A stretch of DNA of 30,646 nt from an uncultured Collinsella sp. (GCA_902479065.1 CABSNM010000021.1:1-30646), one strand, 5' to 3'; counted from the stretch's first letter, positions 16,142 to 24,821 are shown. Numbers and translations: made by a program. Notes: generated from the letters alone by a model not told the origin.

Positions 16142-18370
16142 TTATGCCTCTGGCACCTCACCACTCGCAAGGATCTGTTCGAGTGCATCCTCATCCAGCA
16201 CGGGTACGCCCAGCTGCTCGGCTTTGGTGAGCTTGGAGCCCGCTTTGGGGCCGGCGACCAGATAGCTCGTCTTCTTTGACACGCTGCCCGAGACCTTGGC
16301 GCCGAGCACCTTGAGCGCCGCGCCCGCCTCGTCGCGCGTGCGGTTGACAAGCGTGCCGGTGAGCACGAAGGTCAAACCCGCAAGCGGCTGTGCTTCGGCG
16401 AGCTCGCCCGCCACGCCGGCGTCGGCTGCGGCTTGCGCGTGCGCAGCGCCCAAGTCGACCTCGAGCGACAGACCCGCCTGACGCAGGCGCTCCAGCACGG
16501 CAAGGTTCTCGGACACGGCCAGGAACTGCTTAACGCTCGCCGCAATCTTGGGACCGATGCCCTCGCACTCGGCGATGTCCTCTTCGCTCGCCAAGATGAG
16601 CTTGTCAATCGACAGGAATCGCTCGGCGATGACCTCGCCCACGCTCTTGCCCACGTGGCGGATGCCCAGGGCAAACAGCACGCGGCCGAGCGGCTGGCTC
16701 TTGGACTTGTTGAGCTCGGCGATGATTTTCTCGGCCGTCTTGAGGCCTACCGGAATGGGATCGCCCTTCTTGACGCCCTTTTTGCTGTTGGAGCTGGCAT
16801 AGGTGCGCCCCGTGTCCAGGCCGGCGATATCGTCGACCGTGAGTTGGTAGAAGTCCGCGACGTCGTGAATCAGCCCGGCGGCGATCATCTTGTCGACGAT
16901 CTCGTCGCCCAGGCCGTCGACGTCCATGCAGCCGCGGCTCACCCAGTGGAGCAGGCGCTCCTTGAGCTGCGCGGGGCAGTCGATGGACACGCAGCGGTAG
17001 GCGACCTCGCCATCCTCGTGGACAACGGGGCTGCCGCACACGGGGCAGACCTCGGGCATGTGCCAGTCGACCGAATCGGCCGTGCGCTTATCGAGCACCG
17101 GGCCCACGACCTCGGGTATTACGTCGCCCGCCTTGTGCACGATGATGGTGTCGCCCTCGCGCACGTTTTTGCGACGGATCTCGTCGATGTTGTGCAGTGT
17201 GGCGCGCGCGATGGTGGAGCCGGCGACCGTCACCGGGTCGAACTCGGCGACCGGCGTGAGCACACCGGTGCGGCCCACCTGGATGCGAATTTCGCGCAGG
17301 ACGGTCTGCTTTTCCTCGGGCGGGAACTTAAAGGCAATGGCCCAGCGCGGCGCGCGGGCGGTAAAGCCCAGGTCGAGCTGCTGCTGGAAGCTGTCGACCT
17401 TTACGACCACGCCGTCGATGTCGTAATCCAGGTCGCCGCGGTGCTCGAGCGCCTGGGCACAGAACTCGTGGACCTCGGCCGGCGTGGCGCAACGGGCAAC
17501 GTTGGGGTTGACGTTAAAGCCGGCGCTGCGCAGCCAGTCCAGAAACTCGCGCTGGCTGTGGACGTGCAGCGGGTCGGTATCGGCGATAGCGTAGATAAAG
17601 GTGGCCAGGTCACGGCGCGCCGTGACCTTGGGATCCTTTTGGCGCAGGCTGCCGGCGGCGGCGTTGCGCGGGTTGGCGAAGGGGTCGCGCCCCTCGGCAT
17701 CGGCCTCTTCATTCAGACGAACAAAGCTGCCCTTGGGCATATAGACCTCGCCGCGTACTTCGATGGTGCGCTCGCGGTCGGCGCCCATGTGGGCGAGCGC
17801 CGGCTCGGACAGGTGCATGGGCACATCCTTGATGGTGCGGACGTTAAGCGATACGTCCTCGCCCGTGGTGCCATCGCCACGTGTGGCCGCACGTACGAAG
17901 GTGCCGTTTTGGTAAGTAAGCGCCACGCCCAGGCCGTCAATCTTTAGCTCGCAGGTATAGGTAACGCTGCCGGCACCGAGGGCATCCTCAGTGCGCTGGA
18001 GCCATGCGTCGAGCTCGTCCAGATCCATGGCATCGTCCATGGAATACATGCGCGCCATGTGCGTGACCGGCGTAAACTGCTCGCTCACGTAGCCGCCCAC
18101 GCGTTGGGTGTAGCTGTCGGGTGTCACCAGGTCGGGGTAGGTGGCCTCGATTTCCTGCAGCTCAACGAGCATTTTGTCAAAGGCGGCGTCCGTGATCTCG
18201 GGCGCATCGAGCATGTAGTAGCGATAGGCGTGGTAATCGAGCTCGTGGCGCAGCTCGGCCGCGCGCGCTGCCGCCTGGGCACGGGCGTCGGTCGGTGCGG
18301 CGGCATCCGCGCTCGCGGGCGTTTCGGTATCGATGTCCACACCGTCACCAAACAGGCTCGATTGCTCCAT
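16142..18370 (-). CDS. ligA: NAD-dependent DNA ligase
   Basis: A 742-residue NAD+-dependent ligase that seals nicks in replication and repair. The ATG has GAAGGAG 8 nt upstream. After a variable N-terminus (about 1-32), the Ia domain (ELRHELDYHAYRYYMLD) binds NMN; the adenylation motif is CELKIDGLGVALTY with K143 as the AMP-accepting lysine. Then come the OB domain, a four-cysteine zinc finger (CPVCG ... CVSIDCPAQ), helix-hairpin-helix repeats (LFALGIRHVGKSVGEVIA, CEGIGPKIAASV) and a C-terminal BRCT domain (GLTFVLTGTLVNRTRDEA). Slightly longer than the usual ~670 residues because of the N-terminal extension. Essential in most bacteria. Confidence 0.97.
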   Translation of the reverse strand: MEQSSLFGDGVDIDTETPASADAAAPTDARAQAAARAAELRHELDYHAYRYYMLDAPEITDAAFDKMLVELQEIEATYPDLVTPDSYTQRVGGYVSEQFTPVTHMARMYSMDDAMDLDELDAWLQRTEDALGAGSVTYTCELKIDGLGVALTYQNGTFVRAATRGDGTTGEDVSLNVRTIKDVPMHLSEPALAHMGADRERTIEVRGEVYMPKGSFVRLNEEADAEGRDPFANPRNAAAGSLRQKDPKVTARRDLATFIYAIADTDPLHVHSQREFLDWLRSAGFNVNPNVARCATPAEVHEFCAQALEHRGDLDYDIDGVVVKVDSFQQQLDLGFTARAPRWAIAFKFPPEEKQTVLREIRIQVGRTGVLTPVAEFDPVTVAGSTIARATLHNIDEIRRKNVREGDTIIVHKAGDVIPEVVGPVLDKRTADSVDWHMPEVCPVCGSPVVHEDGEVAYRCVSIDCPAQLKERLLHWVSRGCMDVDGLGDEIVDKMIAAGLIHDVADFYQLTVDDIAGLDTGRTYASSNSKKGVKKGDPIPVGLKTAEKIIAELNKSKSQPLGRVLFALGIRHVGKSVGEVIAERFLSIDKLILASEEDIAECEGIGPKIAASVKQFLAVSENLAVLERLRQAGLSLEVDLGAAHAQAAADAGVAGELAEAQPLAGLTFVLTGTLVNRTRDEAGAALKVLGAKVSGSVSKKTSYLVAGPKAGSKLTKAEQLGVPVLDEDALEQILASGEVPEA

Positions 18371-18556
18371 AGCGGCACTCCTTCGCTCGATTTCAAACGG
18401 ATACTAGAGTACCACCGGTCGCAACGGGGTCGAATAGCCCTTTCGAACCGCACCGAATCGGCAGCCGCCAGACCGGGAAGGATCGCGCGATCAAACCATA
18501 CCCTCGCCATTTCTCAATGATCCGTTTTTCTCCGTCCCCAACGGATCAATAGGGAA
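18371..18556. other. ligA upstream region with two dyads
   Basis: No gene seen. It contains a perfect 12-bp palindrome GATCGCGCGATC (18481-18492) and a 9-bp inverted repeat TGATCCGTT / AACGGATCA (18518-18548) next to the htrA terminator. The ligA promoter should lie here; I could not fix -35/-10 boxes. Confidence 0.35.
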
Positions 18557-18592
18557 AGAGGGGCTGTCCCGCGTTGATAGGACAGCCCCTCT
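18557..18592 (-). terminator. Intrinsic terminator after the HtrA-like gene
   Basis: A perfect 13-bp stem AGAGGGGCTGTCC / GGACAGCCCCTCT with a 10-nt loop, 26 bases past the protease stop. On the minus strand it is followed by TTCCC, a short U-poor tail. Confidence 0.7.
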
Positions 18593-18618
18593 GGCATCGG
18601 TATGTGTGATACAGCTCG

Positions 18619-20082
18619 TTAGAAACCCTGACCGTAGCCTTGACCCTGGCCCCGCTGGCCCAGCAGCTCCTCCAGATACTGGCGCAGCTGCTCGTCGGTA
18701 ATACCGCCGTTGCCAGTGTCGGTTGCGCTGTCGTTCTGCTGCTGGTTCTGCAGCTCCTCGTCGGAGCCCAGCTCGACGGTGACCTTCTTCTCTTCCTTGC
18801 CGCGCATGAGCGTGATCTCGACCTTCTCGCCCACCTCGTGGCTGCGCAGCGCGATGATCAGGCCATCGGCGCTCGTGATCTCGTCGTCGCCCAGCTTGGT
18901 GATGACGTCGCCCTCCTGAATGCCGGCCTTGGCGGCAGGGCCGTCCTCAACGACGCTCGCCACATACGCGCCGCTATCGGTGCTCAGCTTGTTGGTGCGG
19001 GCATTGAGCGCATTGACGCTCGAAAGCGTAGCGCCCATGTACGGATGCACCGGCGTCTTACCGTCGATGATCTGGTCGGCAATGTTCTTGGCGTAGTTAA
19101 CCGGAATGGCAAAGCCCACGCCCGAGCTGGAGCCCGAGTAGCTCTCGATGAGCGAGTTGATACCCACAAGCTCGCCGTTGTCGTTGACGAGCGCGCCGCC
19201 GGAGTTGCCCGGGTTGATGGCGGCATCGGTCTGGATCATGTTGGCATAGATGGTGTTACCGCTGGTAGAGCTCATGGCCGTGGAGCGATACAGCGCCGAG
19301 ACGATACCGGTGGAGACAGACTGCTCGTTGCCAAACGGCGAACCGATCGCCATGACCCACTCGCCCACGTTGAGCTTGGAGGAGTCGCCGATCTCGATCG
19401 GCGTGAGCTTGGAGGCGTCGGCGTCCTTGAGCTTGATGACGGCCAGGTCGCTCGAAGCATCGTTGCCCACGAACTCAGCCTCGTAGGTGGTACCATCGTC
19501 CATGGTAACCACGTACTGGTCATAGCCATCGACCACATGGTTGTTGGTAAGGATATGGCCCTCGGTATCGAGCACCGCGCCCGAACCGACGCTGCCCGAG
19601 TTGTCCGACTCGTCGGCAGACTGCGAAAGCGAGCCATTCTGGCTGCCGCTCGAAGTGGCGGTGATGGAAACGACGGAGGGCAGGGCCTTGGCAGAAACGG
19701 CCTCGGCCAACGTGGTGTCCTCGGAGTCGATCGTAATCTTTTGCGTCGACGAACCCGAAGCGCCCGCCGTCACGGCATTCTTGCCGCCACCGATATCGAG
19801 CGTACCGCTCATAATGAGTGCGATGACCAGCAGGGCGCCGCAGGCACAGCCGGCAAGCGCTGTAATAAAGATCGGCAGCTTTTTGGTCTTGGTCTTGACC
19901 ACCGTGTGCTTGTTCACGACCTGTGCACCGCCCAGCGGTTGGCCAGTCTGTGTGTCGTAAGCCTGCACGTAGGGAATGTTGTTGCCGTCGGCAGGCGTCG
20001 ACTCCACCTGCACACGCGGCTGCTGCTGGGTCTCGCCAGCGTTGCCCGCATCCTGGGGACGCTGGGAATCGTTCTCGCTCAT
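18619..20082 (-). CDS. htrA: Membrane-anchored HtrA/DegP-like serine protease with PDZ domain
   Basis: A 487-residue S1C serine protease for envelope protein quality control. The ATG at 20082 has AAAGGAT 8 nt upstream. A hydrophilic cytoplasmic N-terminus (about 1-68, Gln-rich) precedes one transmembrane helix (about 69-92). A Ser/Gly linker leads to the protease domain with the triad H182 (TNNHVVDG), D212 (SSDLAVIKL) and S294 (GNSGGAL). A single PDZ domain follows (about 360-450, GAYVASVVEDGPAAKAGIQEGDVI). The C-terminus is an unusual Gln/Gly tail (GQRGQGQGYGQGF). This one-TM, one-PDZ layout is typical of Actinomycetota and Firmicutes. It has its own terminator and no clear operon partner. 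Confidence 0.94.
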   Translation of the reverse strand: MSENDSQRPQDAGNAGETQQQPRVQVESTPADGNNIPYVQAYDTQTGQPLGGAQVVNKHTVVKTKTKKLPIFITALAGCACGALLVIALIMSGTLDIGGGKNAVTAGASGSSTQKITIDSEDTTLAEAVSAKALPSVVSITATSSGSQNGSLSQSADESDNSGSVGSGAVLDTEGHILTNNHVVDGYDQYVVTMDDGTTYEAEFVGNDASSDLAVIKLKDADASKLTPIEIGDSSKLNVGEWVMAIGSPFGNEQSVSTGIVSALYRSTAMSSTSGNTIYANMIQTDAAINPGNSGGALVNDNGELVGINSLIESYSGSSSGVGFAIPVNYAKNIADQIIDGKTPVHPYMGATLSSVNALNARTNKLSTDSGAYVASVVEDGPAAKAGIQEGDVITKLGDDEITSADGLIIALRSHEVGEKVEITLMRGKEEKKVTVELGSDEELQNQQQNDSATDTGNGGITDEQLRQYLEELLGQRGQGQGYGQGF

Positions 20083-20111
20083 GGCTGCGATCCTTTCGTC
20101 AAATAACCAAA

Positions 20112-20135
20112 GGCCCGCCAAACATGTGGCGGGCC
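20112..20135 (-). terminator. Terminator-like hairpin between the GlnR-like gene and htrA
   Basis: A perfect 9-bp stem GGCCCGCCA / TGGCGGGCC with a 6-nt loop. On the minus strand it is followed by TTTGGTTATTT. It probably ends the glnA-regulator transcript, though it lies close to the htrA start and could be in its leader. Confidence 0.55.
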
Positions 20136-20253
20136 ATCATTGTTCACGTTGAGTTGTACCCCAATATGCGGGCGAACGTGTATGAGAACGCAATCTTTTA
20201 GGAATGCTTAAGTTCTGCTGCAGGCCCGAAAGGAACCCGCACCTGCGTCAAAG

Positions 20254-20286
20254 CCACTACAAAAGTGCCTGTCCCCTTTGTAGTGG
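20254..20286. repeat. Palindromic repeat, family B (copy 4)
   Basis: Stem CCACTACAAAAG / CTTTGTAGTGG with one mismatch and a spacer with TGCCTGTCCC. It ends 5 bases from the stop of the GlnR-like gene. The stem differs from copies 2 and 3 (ACCAC to ACTAC) on both arms. Confidence 0.75.
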
Positions 20287-20290
20287 AAAT

Positions 20291-20953
20291 CTAGTCCTTA
20301 AACAGATAGCCCACGCCGCGGACGGTGGTGATGTGCGCCGCGATCTGCGGGCCCACCTTGGAGCGGATGCGTCGAATGTGCACGTCGACGGTGCGTGTGC
20401 CGCCGCAGTACTCAAAGCCCCACACGCGGTGCAGCAGCACCTCTCGGCTGTAGGCGCGGTTGGGGTGCGTCGCCAAAAAGCTCAGCAGCGAGTACTCCAT
20501 CAGCGTCAGGTCGATAGGCTCGTTATCGAGCGTTACCTGGTAGGTAGCCAGGTTGATCTCGAGGTTATCGATGTTGAGCACATCGTCGGCGGCGACGGTC
20601 TCCTCCTCGCCCATCAGGCGCTGCGCGCGAGCCTTGAGCTCGTTGGGCGTCGCCGTGGGGCATACAAAGTCGGCATGCGCGTGGTTCGGCAGACGCAGGG
20701 TGCCGAGCGCCTCGTCGTCGACGATCACCAACATGGGGACGCCGCCACGATCGTCAAGCCACTTGGCAATCTGATCGATGCGGTCGCTGCGAATGCCATC
20801 GGAATCGAGAATGAGCAGGTCAAAGTCGTGCGCCGCAGTCGGCGAATCGGGGGTTGCCAGGCTCACCTCGACACCCAGGGTGGTCGTCAAGCTGCGGGCA
20901 AACTCGTGGAAGCGCGTCGTGCGCGCCATGAACAGGGCACTCTTTTCGGACAT
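20291..20953 (-). CDS. GlnR-like OmpR-family transcription regulator
   Basis: A 220-residue DNA-binding regulator. The ATG at 20953 has GGAGG 5-6 nt upstream. The N-terminal receiver-like domain keeps an Asp in DLLILDSDG but lacks the acidic pair expected near the start (it begins MSEKSALFMARTTRF), so normal phosphorylation is doubtful. The C-terminal winged helix (LTLMEYSLLSFLATHPNRAYSR, then WGFEYCGGTRTVDVHIRRIRSKVG, TVRGVGYLF) closely resembles the DNA-binding domain of actinobacterial GlnR, an orphan nitrogen regulator that also has an atypical receiver. It lies 50 bases after a glutamine-synthetase family gene on the same strand, which supports a nitrogen role. No sensor kinase is next to it. 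Confidence 0.85.
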   Translation of the reverse strand: MSEKSALFMARTTRFHEFARSLTTTLGVEVSLATPDSPTAAHDFDLLILDSDGIRSDRIDQIAKWLDDRGGVPMLVIVDDEALGTLRLPNHAHADFVCPTATPNELKARAQRLMGEEETVAADDVLNIDNLEINLATYQVTLDNEPIDLTLMEYSLLSFLATHPNRAYSREVLLHRVWGFEYCGGTRTVDVHIRRIRSKVGPQIAAHITTVRGVGYLFKD

Positions 20954-21003
20954 ATCGGCCTCCAAAGAAATGAGCTCAATCGTACTGGAACAAGCCAGCG
21001 CGA

Positions 21004-22341
21004 TTAGGAGTTCGCCAGGTAGTGCTTGATCTCCCACTCGGTGATCGTAGACTCAAACTTATGCCACTCGTCGCGCTTCTTTTTGAGGAAGAAGCTGTGG
21101 ATATGCTCGCCGAGGGCATCCTTCATAAACTGCGAGTCCTCAAATACGTCGAGCGCCTCTTTGAGCGAGCGCGGCAGCGGCGTATAACCGGCCTCGAGCA
21201 TCTGACGGTCGGTAAGCTTGAGCGTCTCGGCCGTGGCCTCGGGCGGGAGTTCCAGCTTGCGCTCGATGCCGTCGAGACCGGCCGCCAGCGTGACGGCGTT
21301 GACCAGGTACGGGTTGGCCATGGGGTCGGGACTGCGAAGCTCGATGCGCGTGGACAGCTGCTTGCCGGGCTTGTAGACCGGAATGCGGACCATACTCGCG
21401 CGGTTGCGCAGGCCCCACGTGGCGTACTGCGGCACGGAGTCGCCGCCCGTGGTGATGCGCTTGTACGAGTTGACCGTTGGGTTGGTGATGGCGCTGATCT
21501 CGCGGGCATGCGCCAGAATGCCGGCCATATAGTGCTTGGCGACGTCGGAGAGGTGGTACTTCTCGTCGTCCTCGCCCCAAAAGACGTTGTTGCCGTCGTG
21601 GTCGAATAGCGACTGGCACAGGAACATAGCGCTGCCGTCCTCGCCCGCCAACGGCTTGGGCATAAAGGAGGCGTGGCAACCGCTCTCGTAGGCCTGCTGC
21701 TTAATGATGAGTTTGGCCGTGGTGATGGCGTCGGACATGCTCAGGGCCTCGGCGTGGCGCAGGCTCATGCCGTGCTGCGAGCGGCCGGCGGCGTGGAAGG
21801 TGTACTCCACGGGCACGGACATCTTCTCGAGCGTGAGGACCGTGTTGCGACGCAGGTCGCGGGCGGCATCGCTCACCGAAAGATCGAAGTAGCCCACGTT
21901 GTCGAGCGGCTCGGGGGTGTGCTCGTCGGGGAAGTAGTAATACTCCAGCTCGGCGCCCACGTTGAGCAGATAGCCGGCCTTTTCGGCCTTGTAGAACATG
22001 CGGCGCAGGGCATCGCGCGGATCGCCGGCGAAGGGCTTGCGGTCGGGAGTGCACACGTCGCAGAACACGCGGGCAACGCCGTTGTGGCTCGGACGCCACG
22101 GCAGAATCTGGAAGGTCGAAGCATCGGGAAACGCCAGCATGTCGGCTTCCTCGGGCGTGGCAAAGCCCTCGATGGCGGAGCCGTCAAAGCCAATACCCTC
22201 CTCAAAAGCGACCTCGAGGTCCTCGGGGCTAATGGCAAAGTTCTTGAGGCGGCCGAGAATGTCGACAAACCACAGACGCACAAAGCGGATGTCACGCTGC
22301 TCTACTGAACGGAGTACGTAATCGATGTTCTGCTGGTTCAT
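21004..22341 (-). CDS. glnA: Type I glutamine-synthetase family protein with substituted metal ligands
   Basis: A 445-residue protein of the GSI family (glutamate + NH3 + ATP to glutamine). The ATG has GGGGAG 5 nt upstream. The fold is clear end to end: GFDGSAIEGF, VGAELEYYYF, SFMPKPLAG, ITNPTVNSYKR, NRASMVRIP, RIELRSPDPMANPYL. However, residues that hold metal in GSI enzymes differ. In HHEVAPGQHE this protein reads FHAAGRSQHG (Glu to A184, Glu to G191), and GSGMH reads GSAMF (His to F240). The flap PGYEAP reads TGGDSVP. E131, E133 and the Glu of RIELR remain. A standard active GSI is therefore doubtful; it may have changed substrate or be regulatory. It is followed by a GlnR-like gene. Database annotation will most likely call it glutamine synthetase. 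Confidence 0.85.
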   Translation of the reverse strand: MNQQNIDYVLRSVEQRDIRFVRLWFVDILGRLKNFAISPEDLEVAFEEGIGFDGSAIEGFATPEEADMLAFPDASTFQILPWRPSHNGVARVFCDVCTPDRKPFAGDPRDALRRMFYKAEKAGYLLNVGAELEYYYFPDEHTPEPLDNVGYFDLSVSDAARDLRRNTVLTLEKMSVPVEYTFHAAGRSQHGMSLRHAEALSMSDAITTAKLIIKQQAYESGCHASFMPKPLAGEDGSAMFLCQSLFDHDGNNVFWGEDDEKYHLSDVAKHYMAGILAHAREISAITNPTVNSYKRITTGGDSVPQYATWGLRNRASMVRIPVYKPGKQLSTRIELRSPDPMANPYLVNAVTLAAGLDGIERKLELPPEATAETLKLTDRQMLEAGYTPLPRSLKEALDVFEDSQFMKDALGEHIHSFFLKKKRDEWHKFESTITEWEIKHYLANS

Positions 22342-22406
22342 GTCGCTCCCCTTTCTTTCGGGCGGGTTTCGACTGGTCTATATCGCAGATACTATCGCAG
22401 AAAAAT

Positions 22407-22422
22407 GTTTCCGCAGGGTTAA
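22407..22422 (-). promoter_or_regulatory. Candidate GlnR-type box upstream of glnA
   Basis: On the minus strand TTAAC-CCTGCG-GAAAC, close to the actinobacterial GlnR half-site plan GTnAC-n6-GAAAC, 66-81 bases before the glnA start. Only one pair of half-sites is seen, so this is a weak match. Confidence 0.3.
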
Positions 22423-22475
22423 AGCGTATCAAGCGCTCAAAAAACGTGCGCGAACAGGCAGTTACGAACGAATGG

Positions 22476-23498
22476 TTAGCGCGAGGTCGATGCGCGGTGT
22501 TCGATATGACCGGGAACCTCGATGCGTTTGGGGGCGAGCTTTGCGGCTTCGCCCACGGTGGTGGTAACAACGTCGATGCGCTCGGACAGACGCTCGACTA
22601 CGCGCTCGGCAATGGTGAGGGTGTCTTGCGCTGCTGTGGTCACACCGCCAAAGAGCACGTGGTTCCAAGGATAATCGTCAAACGTCGCAATCTTAAGACC
22701 AGCCGGTAACGAGGGTCCCAACTGCGCCAGCGCCTCGGTCAGGCGCAGGAAGACCAGGCCGTTGACGGCAATGAGGCCGAGCTTTTTGCCCGCGTAGTCG
22801 CGGATGGTCTCTTCCAGGCGGCTGACGCCCGTGGCACCGCCATCGGCCAAGGTGACAACCTCGCCGGCAAGGCCGCGTCGCGACAGCTCGTCGGTAAAGG
22901 CCTCGGCGCGCTCGCGACGCACGGGGCTGTCGTCGCTTGCCTCGGTGAGCAGGCACAGGCGCTCGCTGCCCGCAGCGGCCAGGGCGTCTACCAGGCCGGC
23001 GACCAGCTCACGGTTGTTAGATGTCACCAGATCGACACCGCCGTCGGCAACATCGCGGTCGAGCAGCACAACGGGCAGACGTCCCGCTGCCGCGGCAATC
23101 GCCTCGTCATTACCTCCGCAGGTGTTGACGACCAGGCCGTCCACGCCGGCATCGATAAGTCTGGTGAGCGACTCCGCTTCCTTAGCGGGGTCGTTGCCAC
23201 TAATGGCCGTCATGAGCGAGCAGCCGCGCGCGGCGGCGCTGGCGGAAAGCCCTTCGAGCATGGCGCTGGAGAATGGGTTGGCGATGTCGGCCAGGATCAC
23301 GCCGATGAGGTTGGTGCGCGAGCTGCGCAGATTGCGCGCAGCGGCACGTGGGCGATAGCCGGTGCGCTCGATAACCGCCGCGATGCGAGCACGGGTTTCC
23401 TCGGTCATTTGCCCGGGGCGGTTGTTGAGATAGCGCGAGACCGTGGCCGGGCTCACGCCCGCCTCGGCGGCAATGTCCTTGATTCTCATCTGCGCCAT
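22476..23498 (-). CDS. LacI-family transcription regulator, likely of KDG catabolism
   Basis: A 340-residue LacI/GalR regulator. I chose the ATG at 23498 (MAQMRIKDIA); its ribosome site is weak (GGGGTG), and 23489 is an alternative. The N-terminal helix-turn-helix is RIKDIAAEAGVSPATVSRYLNN with the hinge RPRAAARNLRSSRTNLIGVI. The rest is a periplasmic-binding-like sugar-sensing core (LADIANPFSSAMLEGL, DGLVVNTCGG, PVVLLDRDV, IATFDDYPWN). It is divergent from kdgK, whose promoter carries an operator typical of LacI proteins, so local control of kdgK-eda by a sugar-acid ligand is the simplest reading. The same operator recurs at 26978. Confidence 0.9.
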   Translation of the reverse strand: MAQMRIKDIAAEAGVSPATVSRYLNNRPGQMTEETRARIAAVIERTGYRPRAAARNLRSSRTNLIGVILADIANPFSSAMLEGLSASAAARGCSLMTAISGNDPAKEAESLTRLIDAGVDGLVVNTCGGNDEAIAAAAGRLPVVLLDRDVADGGVDLVTSNNRELVAGLVDALAAAGSERLCLLTEASDDSPVRRERAEAFTDELSRRGLAGEVVTLADGGATGVSRLEETIRDYAGKKLGLIAVNGLVFLRLTEALAQLGPSLPAGLKIATFDDYPWNHVLFGGVTTAAQDTLTIAERVVERLSERIDVVTTTVGEAAKLAPKRIEVPGHIEHRASTSR

Positions 23499-23562
23499 AG
23501 CGCACCCCGTTTCCCATTTGTCGGCGGTCTGAGCCATTTTAGGCATTTTTTTAAAATCTCGG

Positions 23563-23627
23563 TTGCAAAACGCTGTAGGTGAGTATACTACAACTCGAAA
23601 CGAAACCGATTTCGTAAACCGATTTCG
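23563..23627 (+). promoter_or_regulatory. kdgK promoter with LacI-type operator
   Basis: TTGCAA (23563-23568) and TATACT (23584-23589), spacer 15, then operator ACGAAACCGATTTCGT (23600-23615), a near-perfect 16-bp palindrome with central CG. A second, partial copy AAACCGATTTCGG follows directly (23616-23628). The operator covers the expected start of transcription, so binding should repress. The 16-mer recurs exactly at 26978-26993, also after TATACT. Confidence 0.75.
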
Positions 23628-23631
23628 GCGA

Positions 23632-23689
23632 GCGTTGGCACGCAGGTGCAAAGACGCACCCTACCGTCTTGGCACCTGCGTACCAACGC
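23632..23689 (+). promoter_or_regulatory. Long stem-loop in the kdgK leader (copy 1)
   Basis: GCGTTGGCACGCAGGTGC (23632-23649) pairs with 23672-23689, with one C-A mismatch. Inside, AAGACG (23651-23656) pairs with CGTCTT (23665-23670) around the 8-nt loop CACCCTAC. It starts 16 bases after the operator and ends 42 bases before the kdgK ATG. No U-tract follows, so it is not an intrinsic terminator. Copy 2 at 26997 has the same loop and inner stem but a changed outer stem that still pairs. Confidence 0.75.
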
Positions 23690-23731
23690 CATATCAAAGG
23701 TGTACGCACGAGTAAAAGGAGCTGCGCGACC

Positions 23732-24766
23732 ATGGGTAAAACGGTTCTTACCTTCGGCGAGATCATGATGAGACTCTCGCCCAAAGACCATCTGCGCATT
23801 GAGCAGGCAACCGAGTTTGACGTCCGCTACGGTGGCGCCGAGGCCAACACCGCGCTTTCCCTGGCCTACCAGGGCGACAAGGCAGCTTACGTCTCTGTTG
23901 TCCCGGCCAACCGTCTGGGCGAGTGCGCCCTGCGTTCGCTGAAGGCCTACGACGTCGACACCACACGCGTCGTGCGTCAGGGCGACCGCCTTGGCTCCTA
24001 TGTGTTTGAGGTCGGTGCCTCGCAGCGCGGTAACGGTTGCGTCTACGACCGCAAGTACTCTGCCATCAACATGGCCAAGCGCGACGTCTTTAACTGGGAC
24101 GAGATCCTCAAGGGCATCGATGTCTTCTATTTCTCCGGCGTGACCCCCGCCGTCTCCGATGAGATGGCTGCCGCCTGCAAGGATGCCCTCACCGCCTGCC
24201 GCGCTAAGGGCATCACGACCGTGTGCGACGTGAACTACCGCGGCAAGATGTGGTCGCCCGAGAAGTCGCAGGCCACCATGAAGGAACTCCTGCCGCTCGT
24301 CGACATCTGCATCGCCAACGACGAGGATGCGCCTGCCGGCCTTGGCATGACCTGCGTCTCTGGTTCCCTTGCCCACGGCATCGAGGAGCGTGACACCTAC
24401 GTCGAGATGGCCCGCCAGATCTGCGCCGAATACGGTTGCAAGAAGGTCGCCTCGGTCGTTCGCAACATCTCCTGCGTCGAGCGCTCCATCTGGATGGGCA
24501 TGCTCTTTGACGCCGAGAGCGGCAAGCACTGGTTCTCCCCTGCTCACGACGTGCACGTACTCGAGGGCGTTGCCGCCGGCGACGCTTTCAACGCCGGCCT
24601 CGTCCATGCCCTCATCAACGACTTTGACCCGCAGGACGCTGTCAACTACGCGATTGCAGCCTCGATCCTCAAGCTCACCATCAAGGGCGATTCCAACCTG
24701 GTGACCGCAGACGAGATCGCAGCCGTGGCATCCGCCGCCGACGGTGGCACCCGCGTCGCCCGTTAA
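23732..24766 (+). CDS. kdgK: 2-dehydro-3-deoxygluconokinase (PfkB family)
   Basis: A 344-residue sugar kinase that phosphorylates 2-keto-3-deoxygluconate (KDG) to KDPG. The ATG has AAAAGGAG 10 nt upstream. The N-terminus TFGEIMMRLSP and the RYGGAEANTALSLAYQG sugar-binding tract are typical of KdgK/PfkB. The catalytic motif is GVAAGDAFNAGL, where the usual GAGD or GGGD reads AAGD and the catalytic Asp is kept. SVVRNISCVERSIWMGML and DVNYRGKMWSP are also typical of this subfamily. It heads an operon with eda 254 bases downstream, which splits its product. Regulation is probably by the divergent LacI protein. Confidence 0.9.
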   Translation: MGKTVLTFGEIMMRLSPKDHLRIEQATEFDVRYGGAEANTALSLAYQGDKAAYVSVVPANRLGECALRSLKAYDVDTTRVVRQGDRLGSYVFEVGASQRGNGCVYDRKYSAINMAKRDVFNWDEILKGIDVFYFSGVTPAVSDEMAAACKDALTACRAKGITTVCDVNYRGKMWSPEKSQATMKELLPLVDICIANDEDAPAGLGMTCVSGSLAHGIEERDTYVEMARQICAEYGCKKVASVVRNISCVERSIWMGMLFDAESGKHWFSPAHDVHVLEGVAAGDAFNAGLVHALINDFDPQDAVNYAIAASILKLTIKGDSNLVTADEIAAVASAADGGTRVAR

Positions 24767-24781
24767 TTCGTTCCCCATTCC

Positions 24782-24821
24782 GCGGGCCGCAGCTTTCCGA
24801 TCCCATACCCCTGCGGCCCGC
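24782..24821 (+). other. GC-rich hairpin after kdgK
   Basis: A perfect 11-bp stem GCGGGCCGCAG / CTGCGGCCCGC with an 18-nt loop CTTTCCGATCCCATACCC. It starts 15 bases past the kdgK stop. No U-tract follows, so it may protect the kdgK 3' end or separate kdgK and eda expression. The loop tract TCCCATACC resembles TCCCATTCC in the next structure. Confidence 0.55.
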
